DNA from: Xylocopa sonorina
Lineage: Eukaryota; Arthropoda; Insecta; Hymenoptera; Apidae
Reading direction: 5' to 3'
DNA: 64,000 nucleotides
Assembly: GCF_050948175.1 (NCBI RefSeq)
Contig: NW_027490230.1
Span: 620,001 to 684,000 of the forward strand
This document shows, piece by piece, positions 14,201 to 26,078 of this stretch. The translations under genes were made by a program, and so were the position numbers. Numbering within the stretch: position 1 is the stretch's first letter; each line of letters opens with the position of its first letter. Below the pieces are notes generated by a model. The model saw only the letters and a program-made list of their open reading frames with translations, made no database searches and was not told the origin of the DNA.

Positions 14201-16052
14201 TCCACAATGAATATTATATCTTATAATGAAACATAGAAATGAGATGCGATATCGCGTTTTAAGTAGCATTAGAAATCTATTGCTACGATACGTAGATGTC
14301 TGCAGACGCTATTTACTAGGAAAGAAGTGTCGCATTTACATTCACCTGAAGTATAGGCGATGTATAAGTGGCATTTCGCAATGAATATTATACCTTATCA
14401 TGAAACATAGAAATGAGATGCGACATCTCGTTTTAAGAAGCATTAGAACTCTATTGCTTCGATACGGAGACACCTGTAAACGCTATTTCCTAGCAAGGAA
14501 GTGTCGCATTTACATTCTTTTGAAGTGAATACAAGGTATACATGACACTTCGCAATTAATATTATATCCTTTTATGAAACATAGAAAAGAGATGCGGTAT
14601 CCCGTTTTAAGAAGCATTAGAACTGTATTGTTTCGATACGTAGACACCTGGAAACGCTATTTCCTAGCAGGGAAGTATCGCATTTACACTCTTTTGAAGT
14701 GAATACGTGGTACACATGACACTTCGCAATTAATATTGCACCTTATCATGAAGCATAGAAATGTGATGCGATATCGCGTTTCAAGAAGCATTAGAACCCT
14801 ATTGCTCCGATAAGTAGACATCTGCAAACGCTACTTCCTAGCAATGAAGTGTCGCATTTACATTCATTTGAAGTGTATACGAGGTATGCATAACTCTTCG
14901 CAATGAGTATTATATCTTATCATGAAACATAGAAATGGTATGCGATATCGAGTTTCATGAAGCATTAGAACTCTATTGCTACGGTACGTAGACATCAGAA
15001 AACGTTATTTCCTAGCAAGGAAGTGTCGCATTTACATTCGTTTGAAGTGAAGACGAGGTATACATGACACTTGGCAATGAATATTATATCTTATCATGAA
15101 ACCAAAAGATGAGGATCGATTTCGCCTTTTAAGAAGCATTAGAACTCCCTTGCTACGATACGTAGACATCTGCACAAGCAATTTCCTAGCAAGGAAGTGT
15201 CGCATGTACATTCATTTGAAGTGTAGACGAGGAATACATAACACTTCGCAATGAATATTATATCTTGTCTTGAAACATAGAAATGAGATGCGATACCGCG
15301 TTTTAAGGAGAATTAGAACCCTACCTCTACGATACGTAGACATCTGCAAACGCTATTTCCTAGCAAATAAGTGTCACATTTACATTCATTTGAAGTGTAT
15401 GCGAGGTATAAATGACACTCTACAATGAATATTAAATCTTATCATGATACGTAGAAATGAGATGCGAAATGGCGATTTAAGAAGCATTAGAACTCTATTG
15501 CTTCAATACGTAGACATGTGCAAACTCTACTTCCTAGCAAGGAAGTGTCATATTTTCATTCTTTTGATGTCAATTTGAGTAATACACGACACTTCGCAAT
15601 GAATATTATATCTTATCATGTAACGTAGAAATGAGATGCGATATCGCGTTTTAAGAAGCATTAGATACCTATTGCTACGATACGTAGATATCTGCAGACG
15701 CTATTTCCTAGCAAGGAGGTGTCGCATTTACATTCTTTTGTAGTGAATTCGAGGTATACATAACAATCCACAATGAATATTATATCTTATCATAAAACAT
15801 AGAAACGAGATGCGATATGGCGATTTAAGAAGCATTAGAACGCTATTGCTTCGATACGTAGACATCTGCCATCGCTATTACCTAGCAAGGAAGTGTCGCA
15901 TTTACATTCATTTGAAGTGTATTCGAGGTATTCAAGACAGTTCGCAATGAATATTATATCTTATCATGAAACATAGAAATGAGATGCGATATCGCGTTTT
16001 GGGATGTAATAGAAAACTAATGCTACGATACGCAGAAATCTGCAAACGCTAT

Positions 16053-16066
16053 TTCCTAGCAAGGAA
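16053..16066. other. Representative TTCCTAGCAAGGAA inverted repeat (phase ~27-40)
   Basis: Arms TTCCT and AGGAA flank a 4-base AGCA loop. This lies in the most conserved third of the monomer and recurs in most copies. Variants CTAGGAAGGAA and TAGCATGGAA keep the TTCC/GGAA core. It could form a short hairpin or bind a dimeric protein; the sequence alone cannot tell which, if either. Confidence 0.6.
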
Positions 16067-16333
16067 GTGTCGCATTTACATTCTTTTGAGGTAAATACGA
16101 GGTATAAATAACACTCCACAATGAATATTATATCTTATCGTGAAACATAGAAATGTGATGTGATATCGCGTTTTAAGAAGCATTGGAACTCTATTGCTTC
16201 GATACGTAGACATCTGCAAACGCTACTTCCTAGCAATGAAGTGTCGCATTTACATTCTTTTGAAGTGAATACGAGGTATACATGACACTTCGCAATGAAT
16301 ATTATATCTTATCATGAAACATAGAAATGAGAT

Positions 16334-16343
16334 GCGATATCGC
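16334..16343. other. Representative GCGATATCGC dyad (phase ~134-143)
   Basis: A perfect 10-bp palindrome present in a large share of monomers; this is one clear example. With the usual flanks it becomes an imperfect 14-bp dyad (ATGCGATATCGCGT, T/G mismatch next to the outer pair). In monomers continuing GATATAAG, as here, a second perfect palindrome ATATCGCGATAT overlaps it. It contains an EcoRV site. Common variants keep half of it (TATCTCG, TATCCCG, TATGGCG), so strict conservation is not implied. Any protein-binding role is inference. Confidence 0.7.
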
Positions 16344-19300
16344 GATATAAGGGGCATTAGAACTCTATTGCTTCGGTACGTAGACATCTGGAACGGCTAT
16401 TTCCTGGAAATGAAGTGTCGCATTTACATTCTTTTGAAGTGAATACGAGGTATTAATGACACTTCGCAATGAATATTATATCTTATCATGAAACATAGAA
16501 ATGTGATGCGACATCCCGTTTTAAGAAGCATTAGAACACCATTGCTTCGATACGTAGACATCTGGAACCGCTATTTCCTGGAAATGAAGTGTCGCACTTA
16601 GATACGTTTGGAGTGTAGACGAGGAATACATAACACATCGCAATGAATATTATCTCTTATCATGAGACATAGGAATGAGATGCGATATCTCGATTAAAGA
16701 AGCATTAGAACACTGATGCTTCGATTCGCAGACATCTGCAGACGCTACTTCCTAGCAAGGGAGTGTCGGATATACATCCTTTTGAAGTGAATACGAGGTA
16801 TACATGACACTACGCAATGATAATTATACCTTATCAAGCAACATAGAATTGGGATGCGATAACTCGTTTTAAGAAGCACTAGAATTCTGTTGCTTCGATA
16901 CGTAGACATCTGCCAACACTATTTCCTAGCAAGGAAGTGTCGCATTTACATTCGTTAGAAGTGTACGCGAGTTATACAAGACACTTCGCAATGAATATTA
17001 TATCTTACTATGAAACATAGGAGTGTGATGCGATATCGCGTTTTAAGAAGCATTAGAACAATATTGCTACGATGCGTAGACATCTGCAAACGCTATTTCC
17101 TAGCCAGGAAGTGTTGCACTTACATTCTTTTGAAGTGAATAGGAGGTATACATGACACTACGCAATGAATATTACATCTTATCATGAAACATAGAAATGA
17201 GATGCGGTATCGCGTTTTAAGAAGCATTAGAACTCTATTGCTTCGATACGTAGATATCTGCAAACGCCATTTCCTAGCAAGGAACTGTCGTATTTACTTT
17301 CACTTGAAGTGTAGACGAGATATACATAACACTTCGCAATAAACATTAAATCTTGTCATGAGACATAGAAATGAGTTGCGATATCGCGTTTTAAGAAGCA
17401 TTAGAACTCTATTGTTTCGATACGTAGACATCTGTAAACGCTATTTCCTAGCAAGGAAGTATCGCATTTACATTCATTTTAAGTGTATGCGAGGTATAAG
17501 TGACACTTTCAATGAATATCATATCTTATCATGAAACATAGAAATGAGATGAGATATCGTGTTTTAAGAAGCGAAAGAACTCCGTTGCTACGATACGTAG
17601 CCATCTGCAAACGCTACTTCCTAGCAAGGAAGTGTCGCATTTACATTCTTTTGTGGTGAATACGATGTAGAGAAAACACTGCACAATGAATATTATTTCT
17701 TATCATGAAACATAGAAATGAGATGCGATATCGCGTTTTAAGAAGCATTAGAAATCTATTGCTTCGATACGTAGACATCTGCAAACGCTATTTCCAAGCA
17801 AGGATGTGTCGCATTTGCATTCATTTGAAGTGTAGACGAGATATACAAAACACTGCACAATGAATATTATATCTTATCACGAAACGTGGAAGTCAGATGC
17901 GATATTTCGTTTTAAGAAGCTTTAGAACTCTATTGCTACGATTCGTAGACATCTGCAAACGCTATATCCTAGCATGGAAGTGTCGTATTTACATTCTTTT
18001 GAAGTGTATGCGAAGTATACATGACACTCCGCAATGAATATTATATCTTATCATAAAACATAGAAATGAGATGCGATATCTCGTTTTAAGAAGCATTAGC
18101 ACTCTGTTGCTATGATACGTAGACAACTGCCATCGCTATTTCCTAACAAGGAAGTGTCGCATTTACATTCATTTGAAGTGTAGACGAGATATACAGAACA
18201 CTGCGCAATGAACAATATATCTCATCATGAAGCATAGAAATGATATGCGATATCGCGATTTAAGAAGCACTAGAACTCTATTGCTTCGACACGTAGACAT
18301 CTGCAAACGCTATTTCGTAGCAAGGAAGTGTAGCATTTACACTCATTTGAAATGTATGCGAGGTATATGTGACACTTCGCAATGAATATTATATCTTATC
18401 ATGAAACATAGAAATGAGATGCGATATCGCGATTTAAAAAGCATTAGGAATCTATTGCTACGTTACGTAGACATCTGCAAACGCTATTTAATCGCAAGGA
18501 AGTGTCGCATTTACATTCTTTTAAAGTGAGTACGAGGTATACATAACACTCCACAATGAATATTATACCTTATCACGAAACATAGAAATGAAATGCGATA
18601 TCGCGTTTTAAGGAACATTAGAACTCTATTGCTACGATACGTAGACATCTGCGAACGCTATTTCCTAGCAATGAAGTGTCGCATTTACATTCTTTTGAAG
18701 TGAATACGAGGTATTCATGACACTTCGCAGAGAATATTATATCTTATCGTGAAACATAGAAATGAGATGCGACATTTCGTTTATAAAGCATTACATCCCT
18801 ATTTCTACGATACGTAGACATCTGCTAACGCTATTTCCTAGCAAGCAAGTGTCGCATTTACATTCTTTTGAAGTGAATTCGAGGTATACATGACACTTCG
18901 CAGTGAATATTATATCTTATCGTGAAATATAGAAATGCGATGCGATATCGCGTTTTAAGATGCATTAGAACTATATTGCTTCGATACGTAGACATCTGCA
19001 AACGCTATTTCCTAGCAATGAAGTGTAGCATTTACATTCATTTGAAGTGTATGCGAGGTATACAAGACACTTCGCAATGAATATTACATCTTATCATGAA
19101 ACATATAAAAGAGATGCGATATCGCGTTTTGAGAAGCAGTAAGTCGCTAATGCTACGATACGTAGACATCTGCAAACGCTATTTCCTAGCAAGGAAGTGT
19201 CGCATTTACATTCACTTCAGGTGTATGCGAGGTACACATGACACTTCGCCATGAATATTATATCTTATCATGTAACATAGATATGAGATGCGATATCGCG

Positions 19301-19599
19301 AATTAAGAAGCGTTAGAACACTATTGCTACGATACGTAGACATCTGCAAACGCTATTTCCAAGCAAGGAAGTGTCGCATTTACATTCATTTGAAGTGTAT
19401 GCGAGGTATAAATGATACTTCGCAATTAATATTGTATCTTATCATGAAACATAGAAATGAGATGCGATATCGCGATTTAAGAAGAATTAGAACTGTATTG
19501 CTTCGATACGGAGACTTGTGCAGACGCTATTTCGTAGCAAGGAAGCCTCGCACTTACATGCTTTTGAAGTGTATACGAGGTATAAGTAACACTTCGCAA

Positions 19600-19900
19600 T
19601 GAATATTATATCTTATCATGAAGCATAGATATGAGATGCGATATCGCTATTTAAGAAGCATTAGAACTCTACTGCTTCCATACGTAGACATCTGCAACAC
19701 GCTATTTCGCAGCAAGGAAGAGTCGCATTTACATTCATTTGAAATGTATGCGAGGTATACATGACACTTCACAATGAATATTATATCTTATCATGAAGCA
19801 TAGATATGAGATTCGATATCGCTATTTAAGAAGCATTATAACTCTACTGCTTCTATACGTAGAGATCTGCAAACGCTATTTCCTAGCAAGGAAGTGTCGC
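19600..19900. repeat. Adjacent-monomer duplication (about 175 bp)
   Basis: ATGAAGCATAGATATGAGA followed by ATCGCTATTTAAGAAGC and ACTCTACTGCTTC appears at about 19617 and again about 175 bp later. This looks like a local copy of one monomer. Confidence 0.75.
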
Positions 19901-20780
19901 ATTTACATTCATTTGAAGTGAGTACGAAGTATACATGACACTTCGCAATGAATATTATATCTTATCATGAAACATAGAAATGAGATGCGATATCGCTATT
20001 TAAGAAGCATTAGAACTCTATTGCTTCGATACGTAAACATCTGGAAACGACATTTCCTAGCAAGGACGTGTCGCATTTGCATTCTTTTAATGTGAATACG
20101 AAGTATAAATAACATTCCACAACGAATATTATATCTTATCATGAAACATAGGAATGGGATGCGATATCGCGATGTAAAAAGCATTAGAACTCCATTGCTA
20201 CGATACGTAGACATCTGCAAACGCTATTTCCTATAGCAAGGAAGTGTCTCATTTAAATTCACTCGAAGATCATGAGAGGTATAAGTGATACTTTGCAATG
20301 AATATTATATCTTATCATGAAACATAGAAATGAGAAGCGACTTCTCGTTTTAAGAAGTACTAGAACTCTATAGCTTCGATACGTAGCCATCAGCCATCGC
20401 TATTTCCTAGCAAGGAAGTGTCGCATTTACATTCATTTGAAGTGTATGCGAGGTATACAAGACACTTCGCAATGAATATTATATCTTATCATGAAGCAAA
20501 GAAATGAGTTGCAATATCGCGTTCTAAGAAGTATTAGAACTCTAATGCTAATATACGTAGACATCTGCAAACGCTACTTCTTAGCAAGGAAGTGTCGCAT
20601 TTACATTCTATTGAAGTGAATACGACGTATACATAACACTGCATAATGAATATTATATCTTATCATAAAACATAGAAATGAGATGCGATATCGCGTTTTA
20701 AGATGCAATAGAAATTTATTGCTTCGATACGTAGACATCTGCAAACTCTATTTCCTAGGAAGGAAGTGCCGCATTTACAT

Positions 20781-20815
20781 CGTTATCTCCTAGCAAGGAA
20801 GTGTCGCATTTACAT
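20781..20815. repeat. 35-bp tandem duplication inside a monomer
   Basis: After GGAAGTGCCGCATTTACAT the sequence restarts with CGTTATCTCCTAGCAAGG and reaches GCATTTACAT a second time, so phases of about 20-54 are present twice in one monomer. The two halves differ (GCCGCATT against GTCGCATT, CCTAGGAAGG against CCTAGCAAGG). That suggests a join between two different monomers rather than simple slippage of one. No other insertion of this size was seen. Confidence 0.9.
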
Positions 20816-21232
20816 TCTTCTGAAGTGAATACAAGGTATACATTACACTTCGCAATTAATATTATATCTTATCATGAAGCATAGAATTGAGATGCGATAT
20901 CCCGTTTCAAGAAGCATTAGAACTCTATTGCTTCGATACGTAGACATCTGCAATAGCTATTACCTAGCATGGAAGTGTCGCATTTATATTCTTTTGAAGT
21001 GAGTGCGAGGTATACATAACATTGCACAATGAATATTATCTCTTATCATGAAACATAGAAATGAGATGCATTATCACGTTTTAAGAAGAATTAGAACTCT
21101 TGCTACGATACGTAGACATCTGCAAACGCTACTTCCTAGCAACGAAGTGTCGCATTTACAGTCTTTTGAAGTGAATACGTGGTATACATGACACATCCCA
21201 ATGAATATTATATCTTATCATGAAACATAGAA

Positions 21233-21755
21233 ATGAGATGCGATATAGCGACTTAAGAATCGTCAGAACTCTGTTGCTACGATACGTAGACATTTGCAAA
21301 CGCTATTTCCTAGCAAGGAAATGTCGCATTTACATTCTTTTGAAGTGAACACGAGGTATACATGTAACTTCGCAGTGAATATTATATCTCATCATGAAGC
21401 ATAGAAATGTGATGCGATATCGCGTTTCAAGAAGCATAAGAACCCTATTGCTCCGATAAGTAGACATCTGCAATCGCTACTTCCTAGCAATGAAGTGTCG
21501 CATTTACATTCTTTTGAAGTGAATACGTGGTATACATGACACTTCGCAATGAATGTTATATCTTATCATGAAACGTAGAAATGAGATGCCATATAGCGAA
21601 TTAAGAATCGTTAAAACTCTGTTGCTACGATACGTAGACATTTGCAAACGCTATTTCCTAGCAAGGAAGTGTCGCATTTACATTCTTTTGAAGTGAATAC
21701 GAGGTATACATGTAACTTCGCAGTGAATATTACATCTTATCATGAAACATATATA
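21233..21755. repeat. Two-monomer (348-bp) local repeat
   Basis: ATATAGCGA, TTAAGAATCGT, CTCTGTTGCTACG, GACATTTGCAAACG and later TACATGTAACTTCGCAGTG occur in the same order at 21243-21385 and 348 bp later. A relative of the first part lies at about 29405-29480. Confidence 0.85.
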
Positions 21756-22205
21756 TGAGATGCGATATTGCGTTTTGAGAAGCATTAGAACTCTATTTCT
21801 ACGTTACGTAGACATCTGCAAACGCTATATCCTAGCAAGGACATGTCGCATTTACATTCTTTTGAAGTGAATTCGAGGTATACATAACACACCACAATGA
21901 ATATTATATCTTATCATGAAACATAGACGTGAGACGCGATATCGCGTTTTAAGAAGCATTAGATCTCTATTGCTGCGATACGTAGACATCTGCAAACGCT
22001 ATTTCCTAGCAAGGAAGTGTCGCATTTACATTCTTTTGAGGTGAGTAAGAGGTGTACGTAACACTCCACAATGAATATTATATTTCATCATGAAACATAG
22101 AAATGAAGTGCGATATCGCGTTTTGAGAAGTATTAGAACTCTAATGTTACGATACGTAGACATATGCCAACGCTATTTCCTAGTCAGGAAGTGTCGCATT
22201 TACAT

Positions 22206-22775
22206 TCATTTGAAGTGTATGCGTGGTATACAAGACTCTTCGCAATGAATAACATATCTTATCATGAAACATACAAATGAGATGCGATATCGCGTTTTAA
22301 GAAGCATTAGAAATCTATTGCTACGATACGTAGACATCTGCAGACGCTATTTCCTAGGAAGGAAGTATCGCATTTACATTCTTTTGAAGTGAATACGAGG
22401 TATACATAGCACTCCACAATGAATATTATATCTTTTCATGAAGCATATAAATGGGGAGCGATTTCGCGTTTTAAGAAGCATTGGAAATCTATTGCTTCGA
22501 TACGTAGACATCTGCAAACGCTATTACCTAGCAATGAAGTGTCGCCTTTTAATATGTTTGAAGTGTATGCGTGGTATACAAGACACTTCGCAATGAATAT
22601 TATATCTTATCATGGAACATAGAAGTGAGTGCGATATCTCGTTTTAAGAAGCATTAGAACTCTGTGGCTTCGATACGTAGACATCTGCCATCGCTATATC
22701 CTAGCAAGGAAGTGTCGCATTTACATTCATTTGAAGTGTATGCAAGGTATACATGACACTTCGCAATGAATATTA
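22206..22775. repeat. Block C relative at 22 kb
   Basis: Contains in order GCGTGGTATACAAGACTCTT (22221), GAATAACATATC, TCTTTTCATGAAGCATATAA, ATGGGGAGCGATTTCGCG, CGCTATTACCTAGCAATG and GCCTTTTAATA. The same order occurs at 44238 onward (offset 22032), and parts occur at 47.3 and 50.1 kb. About ten differences were counted over 530 bp against the 44-kb copy, so this is the oldest of the four. Confidence 0.9.
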
Positions 22776-25160
22776 CATCTTATCATAAAACATATAAATG
22801 AGATGCGATATCGCGATTTAAGAAGGATTAGAATTCTATTGCTTCGATACGTTGACATCTGCAAACGCTACTTCCTAGCAAGGAAGTGCCGCTATTACAT
22901 TCTTTTGAAGTGAATACGAGGTATACATGACACTTCGCAATGAATAATATATCTTATCATGAAACATAGATATGAGATGCGACATCTCGTTTTAAGAAGC
23001 ATTAGAACACCATTACTTCGCTACGTAGATATCTGCAAACGCTATTTCCTAGGAAGGAAGTGTCGCAGTTACATTCTTTTGAAGTCAATACGAGGTATAC
23101 ATAACACTCCACAATGAATATTATATCTTATCATGAAACATAGAAATGAGATGCGATATCTTGTTCTTAGAAGCTTTTGAACTCTATTGCTACGGTGCGT
23201 AGACATTTTCAAACGCTATTTAATAGCAGGGAAGAGTCGCATTTACATTCTTTTGAAGTGAATACGAAGAATACATGACACTTCGCAATTAATATTATAT
23301 CTTATCATGAAACATAGAAATCAGATGCGACATCTCGTTTTAAGAAGCATTAGACTCTATTGCTTCGATACGGAGACATCTGCAAACGCTATTTCCTAGC
23401 AAGGCAGTGTCGCATTTAGATTCATTTGAAGTGAATACGTGATATACGTCACACTTCGCAACGAATATTATATTTTGTCATGAAACATGGAAATGTGATG
23501 CGATATCCCGTTTTAAGAAGCATTAGAACACTATTGCTGCGATACGTAAGCATCTGCAAACGCTATGTCCTAGCAAGGAAGTGTCGCAATTACATTCATT
23601 TGAAGTGAATGCGAGGTAAACTTATAACTCCACAATGAATATTATAACTTATCACGAAACATAGAAATGAGATGCGTTATCCCGATTTAAGAAGCAATAA
23701 AAATCTACTGCTTCGATACGGAGAAATCTGCAAACGCTATTTCTTAGCATGGAAGTGTCGCGTTTACATTCTTTTGAAGAGAATCCGAGGTATACATTAT
23801 ACTTCGCAATGAATATTATATCTTATCATGAAACGTGGAAATGAGATGCGATATCGCGTTTTAAAAAGCATTAGAACCCTATTGCTGCGAAACGTAGATA
23901 TCTGCGAACGACATTTAATAGAAAGGAAGTGTCGCATTTAAATTCTTTTGAAGTGAATACGAGGTATACATAACACTCCACGATGAATATTATACCTCAT
24001 CACGAAACATAGAAATGGCATGCGATATCGCGATTTAAGAAGCATCAGCACTCTATAGCTACGATACGTAGACATCTGCCACCGCTATTTCCTAGCAAGG
24101 AAGTGTCGCACTTACATTCATTTGAAGTGTGTGCGAGATATACATGATACTTCGCAGTGAATATTATATCTTAACATGATACATAGAAATGAGATGCGAT
24201 ATTGCGATTTAAGAAGCATTCGAACTCTATTGCTTCGATACGTAGACATCTGCAAACGCTACTTCCTAGCAAGGAAGTGTCGCAATTACATTCTTTTGAA
24301 GTCAATATGAGGTATACATGGCACTTCGCAATGAATATTATACCTTATCATGAAACATAGAAATGAGATGCGATATCGCGTTTTGAGAAGTATTAGAAGT
24401 CTATTCCCACGATAAGTAGACATCTGCAAACTCTATTTCCTAGCAAGGAAATGTCGCATTTACATTCATTTGAAGTGAATACGAGGAATACATGAAACTT
24501 CGCAATGAATATTATATCTTATCAAGAAACACAGTAATGAGATACGATATCCCGTTTCAGGAAGCAATAGAACTCTATTGCTTCGATACGTAGACATCTG
24601 CAAACTCTATTTCCTAGCAAGGAAGTGTCGCATTTACACTCATTTGAAGTGAATACGAGGAATACATGAGACTTCGCAATGAATATTATATCTTATCATG
24701 AAACATAGAAATGAGATGCGATATCCCGTTTCAAGAAGCATTAGAACTCTATTGCTTCGATACGTAGACGTCTGCAAACGCTATTTCCTAGCAAGGAAGT
24801 GTCGCATTTACATTCATTTGAAGTGTATGCGATGTATACGTGACACTTCGCAATAAATATTATATCTTATCATGAAACATAGATATGAGATGCGATATCG
24901 CGTTTTGAGATGCAATAGAAATCTAATGCTACGATACGCAGAAATCTGCAAACGCTATTTCCTAGCAAGCAAGTGTCGCATGTACATTCATTTGAAGTGA
25001 ATACGCGGAATACATGAAACTTCGCAATGAATATTATATCTTATCACGAAGCATAGGAATGAGATGCGATATCCCGTTTCAAGAAGCATTAGAACTCTAT
25101 TGCTTCGATACGTAGACATCTGAAAACGCTATTTCCTAGCAAGGAAGTGTCGCATTTACA
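22776..25160. repeat. Monomers between blocks C (22 kb) and F
   Basis: About fourteen monomers. The one at about 23150-23290 (GCTACGGTGCGTAGAC, TTTAATAGCAGGG) is related to the end of block E. From about 24450 the GAGGAATACATGAAACTTCG variant with ATCCCGTTTCAAGAAGC dominates for several consecutive monomers. Confidence 0.85.
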
Positions 25161-26078
25161 TTCATTTGAAGTGAAGACGAGGAACACATGACTCTTCGCA
25201 ATGCATATTATATCTTATCATGAAACATAGAAATCAGATGCGATATCGCGTTTTAAGAAGCATTGGAACTCTATTGCTACGATACGTAGACATCTGCAAA
25301 CGTTATTTCCTAGCAAGGAAATGTCGCATTTACATTCTTCTGAAGTGAATACAAGGTACACATGACACTTCGCAGTTAATATTATATCTTATCATGAAAC
25401 ATAGAAATGAGATGCGATATCTCGTTTTACGAAGCATTAGAAATGTACTGTTTCGATACGTAGACATCTGGAAACGCTATTTCCTAGCAAGGAAGTGTCG
25501 CATTTACATTCTTTTGAAATGAATACGTGGTATGCATGACACTTCGCAATGGATGTTATCTCTTATCATGAAACATAGAAGTGAGATGCATTATCACGTT
25601 TTAAGAAGAATTAGAACTCTTGCTACGACACGTAGACATCTGCAATCGCTATTTCCTAGCAAGGAAGTGTCGCATTTATATTCATTTGAAGTGTATGCGA
25701 GGTATACATAACACTTTGCAATGAATATTATATGTTATCATGAAACATAGAAATGAGATGCGATATCTCGTTTTAAGAAGCATTATAACAAGCTGGCTAC
25801 GATACGTAGACATATGCAAACGCTATTCCCTAGCAGGGAACTGTCGCATTTACATTCTTTTGAGGTGAATACGAGGTATACATGATATTGCACAATGAAT
25901 ATTATATATTATCATGAAACATAGAAATGAGATGCGATGCCGCGATATAAGATGCATTAGAACTTTATTGCTACGATACGTAGACATCTGCAAACGCTAT
26001 TTCCTAGCATGGAAGTGTTGCATTTACATTCTTTTGAAGTGAATACGAGGTATGCACGTCACTTCGCAATGAATATTA
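25161..26078. repeat. Block F copy 1 (918 bp)
   Basis: Ordered rare variants: GAAGACGAGGAACACATGAC (25174), GCATTGGAACTC, AACGTTATTTCC, GAATACGTGG (25521), CAATGGATGTTATCTC, GATGCATTATCACG, GAACTCTTGCTACG, TAACAAGCTGGCTACG, CTATTCCCTAGCAGGGAAC and GGTATGCACGTCACTTCG. The partner is 28639-29382. This copy holds one monomer (about 25342-25515) that the partner lacks. Confidence 0.9.

Larger units (their letters stand above)
10884..22205. repeat. Long mostly monomeric stretch
   Basis: About 65 monomers with mixed subtypes. Apart from adjacent-monomer copies (10986-11245, 19600-19900), the two-monomer repeat at 21233-21755 and the 35-bp internal duplication at 20781-20815, I saw no large near-identical block here. 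Monomers at 15990-16200 have relatives near 24900 and 58040-58250 (shared CGCAGAAATCTGC variant). The monomer at 18200-18370 resembles 42020-42190 (GCACTAGAACTC and TTCGACACGTAG together). Confidence 0.85.

Noticed and set aside
19288..19602. Plus-strand ORF of 104 codons; similar ones at 28350-28586, 36668-36904 and 57725-58003
   Set aside because: Each is the 58-residue translation of adjacent monomers, open only where the GAAGTGTAT variant avoids the usual stop; there is no evidence of coding selection.
22419..22622. 67-codon ORF present four times (also 44451, 47399, 50351)
   Set aside because: Its conservation reflects duplication of block C, noncoding flanks included, not selection on a protein.
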